From: Clostridium frigoris
Lineage (GTDB): Bacteria; Bacillota; Clostridia; Clostridiales; Clostridiaceae
NCBI RefSeq assembly: GCF_018861865.1
Contig: NZ_JAHLDV010000005.1
Coordinates: forward strand, 62,001 to 126,000
Length of the DNA stretch: 64,000 nucleotides
Direction: 5' to 3'
Shown: one piece after another, positions 9,759 to 16,844 of the stretch
Layout of the letters: each line of letters opens with the position of its first letter
How positions within the stretch are numbered: position 1 is the first letter of the stretch
Notes under the pieces: generated by a model
What the model saw: the letters and a program-made list of their open reading frames with translations, nothing else
What the model was told of the DNA's origin: nothing
The model's database searches: none
Program-made: the position numbers and the translations under genes

Positions 9759-9811
9759 GAGATAATATAAAAATCACCCGTATTTTTTACGGGTGATTTT
9801 TATATTATCTC
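9759..9811 (-). terminator. Very long perfect hairpin terminator
   Basis: A perfect 24-bp stem (9759-9782 with 9788-9811) closed by a TTTTT loop. It covers the stop codon and last codon or so of the DUF1540 gene, so the end of that small mRNA is itself in the stem. It probably insulates the downstream murA gene. Confidence 0.8.
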
Positions 9812-9966
9812 ATTGTCTTAAAACTACCGCAATCTGTACATTCTGGTGTTTTAGCAACATTTTCATGTTTTACTACATCAATTTTATTCAAAGTACAAAA
9901 ATTGTCATCTTTACAATGATATTCACATTCACTTACTACGCAACCTATACTATTGTTATGCTCCAT
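9805..9966 (-). CDS. DUF1540 cysteine-rich micro-protein
   Basis: A 53-aa protein with six cysteines in two groups: IGCVVSECEYHCKDDNFC at residues 7-24 and ECTDCGSF at 42-49. This is the pattern of DUF1540, a short domain frequent in spore-forming Firmicutes and probably metal-binding. A strong AAAGGGAGGTG ribosome site lies 7 bp before the ATG, which supports real translation of such a short frame. Its 3' end lies inside a 24-bp hairpin. No function is established for the family. Confidence 0.85.
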   Translation of the reverse strand: MEHNNSIGCVVSECEYHCKDDNFCTLNKIDVVKHENVAKTPECTDCGSFKTMR

Positions 9967-10213
9967 AAAAAAGCACCTCCCTTTATTTACTACAAATCTA
10001 TTATTAGTATTATTATTATAATTTATACAAACAATTAAAAACTATTTATATTAACTCACATATACTTTTTTATCTTAATAAATTCAAAATGATTCTGGTT
10101 ACATAAATTTACACAAAAAATACAAAGATCAAAAATTATGTTATAATAAACTTATAATTTAATCAAAATAATTTTAACCAATCTTGGTTATTAATTTCAC
10201 TTGGAGGACAAAC

Positions 10214-10762
10214 ATGAAATACTTTTTAGTTGCATTATTTGATGATTTATCAAATTCTATAGTTCAAAATATTCAAAGGGATATTTGTAGAAAATATAAA
10301 CTATACAAAAGCTCCCCTAGCCTTTATATAACTGTGAGTACTATTACGAATCCTGATGTAGATAAATTAGATGTAGTTATTTCTAAAATTTTATCTCCTT
10401 ATAAACACTTTAAAGTTGGAATAAACAACAGTATTGAATTAACTGAAAACTCAAGTCAAGTTAATCTTAAAATCGAAGACAAAGGATATATTTTTCGCAT
10501 AGCTAGAAATATTACAGACACTTTATCTCTACATGGCTTTAACGTTAAAACTGATGATAATAAAATTGATTTGCGTATTCTAATAGCTAATGCTAATCAT
10601 ATTATTAAAAAGTCATATACTTTAGGTAATATTTCTATTGATACAAATCTATCCAAAGACGATTTTTTTAAATTTGTAAAGGTTTCTAGGTTAGAGCTAT
10701 GGAAACAAGTAAACAATAAAAAGGAAATGTTAGTTAAGACTTATGAGTTAAAAAAATATTAA
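10214..10762 (+). CDS. 2H-phosphoesterase-like protein lacking both catalytic histidines
   Basis: A 182-aa protein. I place the start at the ATG 7 bp after TTGGAGGA, not at an upstream in-frame GTG-like start. It is a clear paralogue of the next gene: same length, same opening (KYFLVALFD against IYYLVGLFD), same ITNP and ELWK segments. The next gene has two HxT/S motifs; here they read SLYITVS (Tyr38) and LRILIAN (Arg121). Both changes need one base (CAT to TAT, CAT to CGT). It should therefore be inactive as a cyclic phosphodiesterase or ligase and may be a regulatory or RNA-binding partner. Confidence 0.75.
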   Translation: MKYFLVALFDDLSNSIVQNIQRDICRKYKLYKSSPSLYITVSTITNPDVDKLDVVISKILSPYKHFKVGINNSIELTENSSQVNLKIEDKGYIFRIARNITDTLSLHGFNVKTDDNKIDLRILIANANHIIKKSYTLGNISIDTNLSKDDFFKFVKVSRLELWKQVNNKKEMLVKTYELKKY

Positions 10763-10794
10763 AAGCATAAAATATTTTTTTTGAGGAGGAAAAA

Positions 10795-11346
10795 ATGATT
10801 TATTATTTAGTTGGCTTATTTGATAAAATTTCCTATGAATATATAGAATCTGTGCAAAAATCACTTTGCAACAAATATAATCTGTACAGAGCCGACACAA
10901 ATTTACCCAAGCTTCATATAACACTAGAAATAATAACAAACCCTAGTATTTTTGATTTAGATGTTTCTTTAACAAATATTCTTAAAGATTACACTAAATT
11001 TGACGTAAAATTAAATGGTGTAATATGTTTTGATTCTCCCTTTAAATCTGTAAACTTAAACATCGATAACAAAGGTATTATATATGAATTATCTAAAAAC
11101 ATAAATTCTACATTAAACAAACAAGGCTTTGCCGTTAGAGAACATATTGAAAATTGGAATTTACATATTTCACTTGCTAATACAACTTTCGCGGATAGAG
11201 AATGGTCTAATAACGAGTATTTATCTGCTTGTAACTTAGCTAAAGATGAAAATTTCCAAAGAACTATAACAATTAGTGCTGTAGAGCTTTGGAAACCTAT
11301 AAATAATAATGATGAAATGGTGGTTAAAAAATATGAATTTACATAA
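10795..11346 (+). CDS. 2H phosphoesterase superfamily protein (2'-5' RNA ligase-like)
   Basis: A 183-aa cytosolic protein with the two signature motifs of the 2H superfamily: KLHITLEI (His41) and NLHISLANT (His124), spaced as in LigT/ThpR-like enzymes. Members act on 2',3'-cyclic phosphates, 2'-5' linkages or ADP-ribose cyclic phosphates. The substrate cannot be assigned. A GAGGAGG site precedes the ATG. It follows its inactive paralogue by 32 bp and overlaps the dUTPase gene by 14 bp, so the three genes form one translationally linked unit. Confidence 0.75.
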   Translation: MIYYLVGLFDKISYEYIESVQKSLCNKYNLYRADTNLPKLHITLEIITNPSIFDLDVSLTNILKDYTKFDVKLNGVICFDSPFKSVNLNIDNKGIIYELSKNINSTLNKQGFAVREHIENWNLHISLANTTFADREWSNNEYLSACNLAKDENFQRTITISAVELWKPINNNDEMVVKKYEFT

Positions 11347-11818
11347 ATTATTTGAGATGCAAATCACTTTAGACCATAGGATTGAGACTGAGCATCAACT
11401 TGAAGGTGTGCCTTTATTTAATAAAAAAATATTGTCACTTCAAGTAGAACTCGGCGAGCTCGCAAACGAAACTCGTTGTTTTAAATTTTGGAGTACAAAA
11501 GAATCATCAAGTAAAGATATAATTCTGGAAGAATATGTTGATTGTATACACTTTATTTTAAGTTTAGGATTAGAAAAAAGATTTCAAAATATTACTTTGA
11601 ATGTAAAAAATTCAACCTGTGAATTATCTCTTCAGTTTTTAAATTTATATATAACAATAGCAAATTTTGCAACTTCAGCTTCCTTAGATAACTATTCAAG
11701 TATCTTTAATAATTTTTTAAGTTTAGGTCAAAGCTTAGGCTTTTCTGAAGATGATATTGAAGCTGGATATTTTTACAAAAATAAGATTAACCATGAAAGA
11801 CAAGATAATGGATATTAA
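11333..11818 (+). CDS. Dimeric (all-alpha) dUTP diphosphatase
   Basis: A 161-aa protein of the dUTPase-2/MazG-like all-alpha fold, which hydrolyses dUTP to dUMP and keeps uracil out of DNA. Typical motifs are LFEMQITLDHRIE, the metal-binding ExxE run in LQVELGELANETR, KFWSTKESS and EEYVDCIHFILSLG. I start it at the ATG within the end of the upstream gene (overlap 14 bp), because a more upstream in-frame start would add eight residues absent from the family and has no ribosome site. Coupling to a 2H phosphoesterase pair is unusual and may mark a nucleotide-repair role. Confidence 0.88.
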   Translation: MNLHKLFEMQITLDHRIETEHQLEGVPLFNKKILSLQVELGELANETRCFKFWSTKESSSKDIILEEYVDCIHFILSLGLEKRFQNITLNVKNSTCELSLQFLNLYITIANFATSASLDNYSSIFNNFLSLGQSLGFSEDDIEAGYFYKNKINHERQDNGY

Positions 11819-11876
11819 AATATTTTAATATTACAAAACATTTTGGGTAAACTACCTTGGAGGAGTGTGATTGTAA

Positions 11877-12305
11877 TTGGGGATAATATTTTCTGTAATC
11901 GCAGGTATCTGTATGAGCCTTCAAGGTGTTTTTAATACAAGGTTAAGTGAAAAAATTGGATTATGGGAAACTAATGTTTTTGTACAATTCACTGGTTTTA
12001 TTTTAACTTTAATAATACTTCTTATAGTAGGTAATGGCAATTTTAAAGCAATAAAAGACGTAAATAAATTTTATTTGCTAGGAGGAGTACTAGGCGCCAT
12101 AATTATATTTTCTGTTATGCTAGGCATAACAAATATGGGACCGACTTGTTCTATTGCTATTATATTAGTTGCTCAACTACTAGCTGCTGGTATAATTGAT
12201 AGATTTGGATTATTTGGAGCTACCCAACTAAAATTTGGTATTTCTAAATTTATAGGAGTAGGCATAATGATTTTAGGTATAATAATATTTAAATGGAAAG
12301 GGTAA
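11877..12305 (+). CDS. YdcZ/DUF606-type DMT-superfamily membrane protein
   Basis: A 142-aa integral membrane protein with about five predicted helices and very little soluble sequence. The opening IAGICMSLQGVFNTRLSEKIG and the late TQLKFGISKFIGVGIMILG match the YdcZ (DUF606) half-size drug/metabolite transporter family, whose members usually occur as adjacent pairs. Only one copy is seen here, so it may function as a homodimer. Substrate unknown. The start is a TTG, 11 bp after GGAGGAG; nearby GTG and TTG codons run straight into stops. Confidence 0.82.
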   Translation: MGIIFSVIAGICMSLQGVFNTRLSEKIGLWETNVFVQFTGFILTLIILLIVGNGNFKAIKDVNKFYLLGGVLGAIIIFSVMLGITNMGPTCSIAIILVAQLLAAGIIDRFGLFGATQLKFGISKFIGVGIMILGIIIFKWKG

Positions 12306-12459
12306 TAAACTCTTTTTATTTTTTTTATAATTTTATTTTCCATTTAACCTAATATTAAATCTATTTTTTCCTCTTTTAAATTATACTTTTCTTTTTCATT
12401 AACATATTTTTAAAATTTGCATATACTATAATGATGCAACAATTCATTAGGAGGCATGC

Positions 12460-13653
12460 ATGTTTTCCTTCAAAAATAAGTTAGATCCTTCTCTTAAGCA
12501 CGCTTTGTTAAATAACCTATATGATAACTATAGGGTGATAATACACTATAAATCTCTCGAAAGTAAAACTGTTAATAAAATAAAATCTCTAAAATGCGAT
12601 ATTTTACGTCATATTCCCTCCATAAATTGTATTTGTGCTATTTTAACCGCAAGCGTTATAGATAGAATGCTCGAATATCCTCAGGTAACATATATGACTT
12701 TTGATTCTTATGCACATTTATGTGGTAGTAGCATACTCGCTTCTAATGGTATCTCCTTCCAAAGTAATTATGAATTAACTGGAAATGGTATTGGGATTGG
12801 AATAATTGATAGCGGGGTATATCCGCATTGTGACTTAATAAATCCTTATAATAAGATTAAAAAATTCATAGATGTAGTTAATAATTTAAACTATCCTTAT
12901 GATGATAATGGTCATGGTACGTTTATGAGTGGTGTTATTTGTGGCAGTGGTTACGGCTCAAAAGGCATGTACAAAGGTGTTGCAAAAAATAGTCATCTTT
13001 ATGCTATTAAGGCATTCAATAAGCTCGGTAAAGGATTTATATCTGATATTTTATTTTCACTTGAAACTCTGATTAATGAAAGTAAGGACTTCAATATTAA
13101 AATTATTTGTCTTCCTTTCGAAACCCTAGAAACTAATGAATTTATGCTTTCTTTATTTTCTAAACTTTTCGATTTAGCAGCATTAAAAGGTCTTGTGGTG
13201 ATAGTTCCCAGCGGAAGCAATAAAAGTGTTAAGAGTTCAATACGAGGTATAGCTACGCTTAATAACTGTATAACTGTAGGTGGTTACAATAGCATAGGAA
13301 CCCCTATCATATATGATTATTCGTCATGTGGACCTTTCCATAAACTTGATAAACCAAATTTAATTGCTGCCTGCGTTGATATTTGTTCATTGATATCCGA
13401 CACACAATTCATATCCGAAAAAAATAATATAAAGCTTTATCCGCATGGCATTACTAATTTATATACCACTTACACCGGGACTTCCTGCTCTTGTGCATAT
13501 GTATGCGGTATATGTGCCCTTCTCTATGAAAACAATAAGGATTTAGGTTTTAAAGATATATTGGCATTATTAAAGGCATCCTCTAATTTGATAAATTTTC
13601 CAAAATATATGCAAGGTGCAGGAATTATAGATTTGGAAAAATTATTACCTTGA
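12460..13653 (+). CDS. S8 (subtilisin-like) serine protease without signal peptide
   Basis: A 397-aa subtilase. The catalytic triad is complete: Asp117 in GIGIIDSGVYPHCD, His152 in DDNGHGTFMSG and Ser342 in YTGTSCSCAYVCG. The first ~95 residues resemble an inhibitor-I9-like propeptide (VIIHYKS, LRHIPSINCICAIL). No signal peptide or membrane anchor is present, so it may act inside the cell or mother cell, or leave by another route. Cysteine is unusually common for this family, with CSCAYVCGIC around the active serine. It is monocistronic with a good AGGAGG site. Confidence 0.9.
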   Translation: MFSFKNKLDPSLKHALLNNLYDNYRVIIHYKSLESKTVNKIKSLKCDILRHIPSINCICAILTASVIDRMLEYPQVTYMTFDSYAHLCGSSILASNGISFQSNYELTGNGIGIGIIDSGVYPHCDLINPYNKIKKFIDVVNNLNYPYDDNGHGTFMSGVICGSGYGSKGMYKGVAKNSHLYAIKAFNKLGKGFISDILFSLETLINESKDFNIKIICLPFETLETNEFMLSLFSKLFDLAALKGLVVIVPSGSNKSVKSSIRGIATLNNCITVGGYNSIGTPIIYDYSSCGPFHKLDKPNLIAACVDICSLISDTQFISEKNNIKLYPHGITNLYTTYTGTSCSCAYVCGICALLYENNKDLGFKDILALLKASSNLINFPKYMQGAGIIDLEKLLP

Positions 13654-13845
13654 ATTATTAATATATATTATCTAAATATCGTATAATAGAAAATATATAG
13701 TGTATAATATAGATATTGTTTAATATTTATAATTAATTAAAAATCATTATTACTATTAAAACAATAATATTTACTATTACTAATCAACATTTCTAAGGGT
13801 ATGCTCATTATTTTATACTACCCTTAAAATATTAGGAGGATTATT

Positions 13846-14352
13846 ATGATAAGCGAAAGATTGTTCACTGAACTAAACAAACAAATGAATTTTGAATTTT
13901 ACTCTGCACATCTTTACTTAGCTATAGCGGCTTACTGCGCTGCTGAAGATTTTGACGGATTTTCTAACTTTTTTAAAGTACAAGCTGAGGAAGAAAAATT
14001 CCATGCTATGAAATTTTATAATTATATAAATGAAATGAATGGACGTGTAACTCTAGAAGGGATGCCTAATCCTCAAAACGATTATAAATCTCTCCTTGAT
14101 GCTTTTAAAATTTCATACGCACATGAGAAAATTGTAACAAGTAAAATTTACAACCTTACTGACATTGCAACAGATGAGAGAGAACATGCAACCATAAGCT
14201 TACTTAAATGGTTTATTGATGAGCAAGTGGAAGAAGAAGCTAATTTCAACGGTCTTATAAAAAGACTAGGAAGAATTAATGACGATCCAACAAGTATCTA
14301 CATTTTAGATAACGAGCTAGCAACAAGAGTTTTTGTTCTACCTACTAAATAA
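13846..14352 (+). CDS. ftnA: Non-haem ferritin
   Basis: A 168-aa four-helix ferritin that oxidises Fe(II) and stores Fe(III) in a 24-mer shell. Ferroxidase ligands are recognisable: Glu in NFEFYSAHLYLA, the EEEKFHAMKF pair, the DEREHATI helix and the EQVEEEANF helix. The sequence is close to clostridial FtnA. It starts after TTAGGAGGA. A bidirectional terminator follows. No Fur-type box was identified in the 190-bp AT-rich upstream region, but such boxes are hard to distinguish in this base composition. Confidence 0.95.
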   Translation: MISERLFTELNKQMNFEFYSAHLYLAIAAYCAAEDFDGFSNFFKVQAEEEKFHAMKFYNYINEMNGRVTLEGMPNPQNDYKSLLDAFKISYAHEKIVTSKIYNLTDIATDEREHATISLLKWFIDEQVEEEANFNGLIKRLGRINDDPTSIYILDNELATRVFVLPTK

Positions 14353-14397
14353 CTTCTATATCTTAATAAAAACAACATATATTTGAGATAATTGTAA

Positions 14398-14446
14398 TCT
14401 AGACATAAAAAAACAGGTGTATATACCTGTTTTTTTTATGTCTAGA
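14398..14446. terminator. Bidirectional terminator between ferritin and cinA
   Basis: A 21-bp stem with one bulged T (arms 14398-14418 and 14425-14446) containing A-tract and T-tract arms, placed between convergent genes. It can serve both. Confidence 0.85.
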
Positions 14447-14514
14447 TCTATTTTATTATCCATTTTATATAAATAAACTAAATTTTGTCCTTATAATAAT
14501 ATAGATCAATTATG

Positions 14515-15747
14515 TTATAATAATTCTCTCCTAAGCAGGTCTATTAGTTGCTTGGTCGCTCTTTCTCGAACCTTTTGCCTATCACCTGACAATTTAAGCA
14601 TCTTGGTTTTAACTTCACCATTAATATATAATCCTACATATACAAGGCCTACTGGTTTTTCCTCACTTCCTCCACCCGGTCCTGCAATACCTGTGGTTGA
14701 AATTCCAATGCTAGTACCTGCAGTCTTTGCTATTCCAATAGCCATTTCTGCTGCAACTTCACTACTTACTGCACCATACTTATCTAAAGTTTCTTTCTTA
14801 ACTCCTAATCTATTAATTTTAGCATCATTAGTGTAAGTTACTGCTCCCTCCATAAATACCGACGATATCCCGGGGTAATTTATAAGTGCTGCTGCAACCA
14901 TTCCTCCTGTGCAAGATTCAGCTGTTGCTATAGTTAACTTTTTATTAACTAACATTTCGCAAAGTACACTTTCTAAAGTTACATCACCTTCGCCATAAAT
15001 GTTATCATTACCAAGTCTACTACGTATTTTAGCTTCCATAGGCTCCATAAGTTTTATACCTTCATCATAAGTATTAGCCTTTGACGTAATTCTAAATGTT
15101 ACTTCTCCTTCTTTAGCATAAGGTGCAACCGTCGGATTAGTTTGCGTGTCTAATATATCTTCTATCATTTCGGAAGCGTTACTCTCACCTACTCCAATAA
15201 CCCTTAGTACCTTTGAAACTAATACCCCTTGCTCAAACTTTCTAAGGTATGGAACAACACTCTCCTCAAACATAGGCTTCATTTCCCAAGGTGGTCCAGG
15301 TAGAAGTGCAACAATTTTTTTATTTTCTTCTATTATGCATCCCGGTGCTGTACCATTATTGTTAGGAAGTATTACTGCATCCACTGGAAAATACGCCTGT
15401 TTCTTATTACTTTCTACCATTACTCTATCGGTCTTTTTAAAATAGTTCTCAATAATTTTTAAAGAAGCTTCATGAACCACGCTTTTCTTTCCAAAATACT
15501 CAAAAGCTACCTCCTTAGTTAAATCATCCTTCGTAGGTCCAAGGCCGCCAGTAGTTATAACTAAATCAGCTCTACTAAAAGCTAATCTATATGCCTCTAA
15601 AAGTCTTTCTGGATTATCTCCAACTACTGATTGATTGTATACTGACATTCCTAAATCTGCCAATCTCTTAGCAATATATTGTGCATTTGTATTTACTATA
15701 TCGCCTAGTAATATTTCTGTACCCACTGCTAATATTTCTGCTTTCAT
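14515..15747 (-). CDS. cinA: CinA competence/damage-inducible protein (NMN amidohydrolase type)
   Basis: A 410-aa two-domain enzyme. The N-terminal MoCF-like domain (about 1-170) has GTEILLGDIVNTNAQYIA and TTGGLGPTKDDLTKE; the C-terminal PncC-like domain (about 250-410) has ATAESCTGGMVAAALIN and STTGIAGPGGGSEEKPVG. Family members hydrolyse ADP-ribose and deamidate nicotinamide mononucleotide to recycle NAD. I chose the ATG after GAGGAGGAAAT rather than a start 12 codons upstream, because the protein then opens with the family's MKAEILAVGTE. It follows the dehydrogenase gene by 58 bp. Confidence 0.95.
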   Translation of the reverse strand: MKAEILAVGTEILLGDIVNTNAQYIAKRLADLGMSVYNQSVVGDNPERLLEAYRLAFSRADLVITTGGLGPTKDDLTKEVAFEYFGKKSVVHEASLKIIENYFKKTDRVMVESNKKQAYFPVDAVILPNNNGTAPGCIIEENKKIVALLPGPPWEMKPMFEESVVPYLRKFEQGVLVSKVLRVIGVGESNASEMIEDILDTQTNPTVAPYAKEGEVTFRITSKANTYDEGIKLMEPMEAKIRSRLGNDNIYGEGDVTLESVLCEMLVNKKLTIATAESCTGGMVAAALINYPGISSVFMEGAVTYTNDAKINRLGVKKETLDKYGAVSSEVAAEMAIGIAKTAGTSIGISTTGIAGPGGGSEEKPVGLVYVGLYINGEVKTKMLKLSGDRQKVRERATKQLIDLLRRELL

Positions 15748-15805
15748 GATTATTTCCTCCTCTTGGTACCACCCACATGGCAAATGGCATCTGTATCTTT
15801 ATAAT

Positions 15806-16753
15806 TTAGTATCCCTTTTTTAAATCTACAATATTTATTAGTTCCTTAGTTACTACATACCTTTTCATATTTTCATATATAGTCTCAAATCTTCGCTCAT
15901 TTCTCATCTGTGAAATCCAAGAATTATGGGAAGTTAATATAATATTATCTAAATCCCAAAGTAGGCTATTATCTTTTAAAGGTTCTTCTTCATATACATC
16001 TATTGCAGCACCCGCTAGTTTACCATTTTGTAAATTCTTAACTAGACATGGCTCATCTACAATATTACCTCTAGCTACATTTATAAAAAAAGTTCCATCT
16101 TTCATCGCACTAAACATATCCTCATTAATTAAATGATATGTTGATTTAGTATATGGCAATGCAACCACAACAACATCACATAACCTTAGCATTTCATGAA
16201 GGTTATCCATAGCATAACATTTATCAAAATATATAACATCATGGCCAGTTGTATTTACACCTAGAATAGTTACACCAAACCCTTGAAATCTCTTAGCTGC
16301 TTCATTAGCTATTGTACCTGTCCCAATAAACCCTATAGTCTTTCCATATAACTCAAGAAGACTTGTATCCACTTTCCATTTTCTATCGGCTTGATTTTTA
16401 TATAATCTTTTACTATTCTTTAGAATCTCAAGGGTTTTTAACACAACCCATTCCCCCATAGGAATACTGTATCCACCTTTGTTATTTGTAATTATAATAG
16501 AAGTATTTTTAACATACTCAACTGGCAATTGATCAATGCCAATGCTAGATAATTGAATCCATTTTAGTTTTTTCATTTTCTTTATATCAAGAGTCTTAAA
16601 AGGGTCATAACAAACTAAAACTTCAATATCTGCAAGTTCTTCACTATACGTCAAATTTTCCTCTGAAACAACCTTTAAATCATATCCCAAAGCTTCTATA
16701 TTTTTCCTTTTCTCTCCTCCGTAGTTATATGTGAAAAGTACTTTAATAGACAT
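15806..16753 (-). CDS. D-isomer-specific 2-hydroxyacid dehydrogenase
   Basis: A 315-aa NAD-dependent dehydrogenase. It has the Rossmann motif TIGFIGTGTIANEAAKRF (about 138-155), the catalytic Arg in FINVARGNIVDE, the Glu in DVYEEEPL and the catalytic His in LTSHNSW. The family includes phosphoglycerate, lactate and glyoxylate dehydrogenases; the substrate here is not clear. There is no ACT regulatory domain, so it is not a full-length SerA. It is preceded by an AAGGGGG site and lies between the M16 protease gene and cinA on the same strand. Confidence 0.9.
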   Translation of the reverse strand: MSIKVLFTYNYGGEKRKNIEALGYDLKVVSEENLTYSEELADIEVLVCYDPFKTLDIKKMKKLKWIQLSSIGIDQLPVEYVKNTSIIITNNKGGYSIPMGEWVVLKTLEILKNSKRLYKNQADRKWKVDTSLLELYGKTIGFIGTGTIANEAAKRFQGFGVTILGVNTTGHDVIYFDKCYAMDNLHEMLRLCDVVVVALPYTKSTYHLINEDMFSAMKDGTFFINVARGNIVDEPCLVKNLQNGKLAGAAIDVYEEEPLKDNSLLWDLDNIILTSHNSWISQMRNERRFETIYENMKRYVVTKELINIVDLKKGY

Positions 16754-16824
16754 TCATATCCCCCTTAAAAAAAAAGATACCAATTGCCACGTAGATGGCT
16801 CCTTTTCTCCTTTTCTTTGAAAAA

Positions 16825-16844
16825 AAGGTGCCATAAGGCACCTT
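16825..16844 (-). terminator. Terminator of the M16 protease gene
   Basis: An 8-bp stem AAGGTGCC with its complement and a 4-nt loop, followed on the minus strand by a TTTTTT tract. Two bases overlap the stop codon of the protease gene. Confidence 0.8.

Noticed and set aside
9793-10038. 81-aa plus-strand open frame
   Set aside because: It lies opposite the DUF1540 gene, which has a strong ribosome site and a conserved Cys pattern, so the plus frame is a shadow.
15745-15800. T-box-like motif TGGGTGGTACC upstream of cinA on the minus strand
   Set aside because: The conserved T-box sequence is normally within a ~200-nt leader with a specifier stem. Here only 58 bp separate the upstream gene from cinA, and no such stem fits. 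It is probably coincidence.
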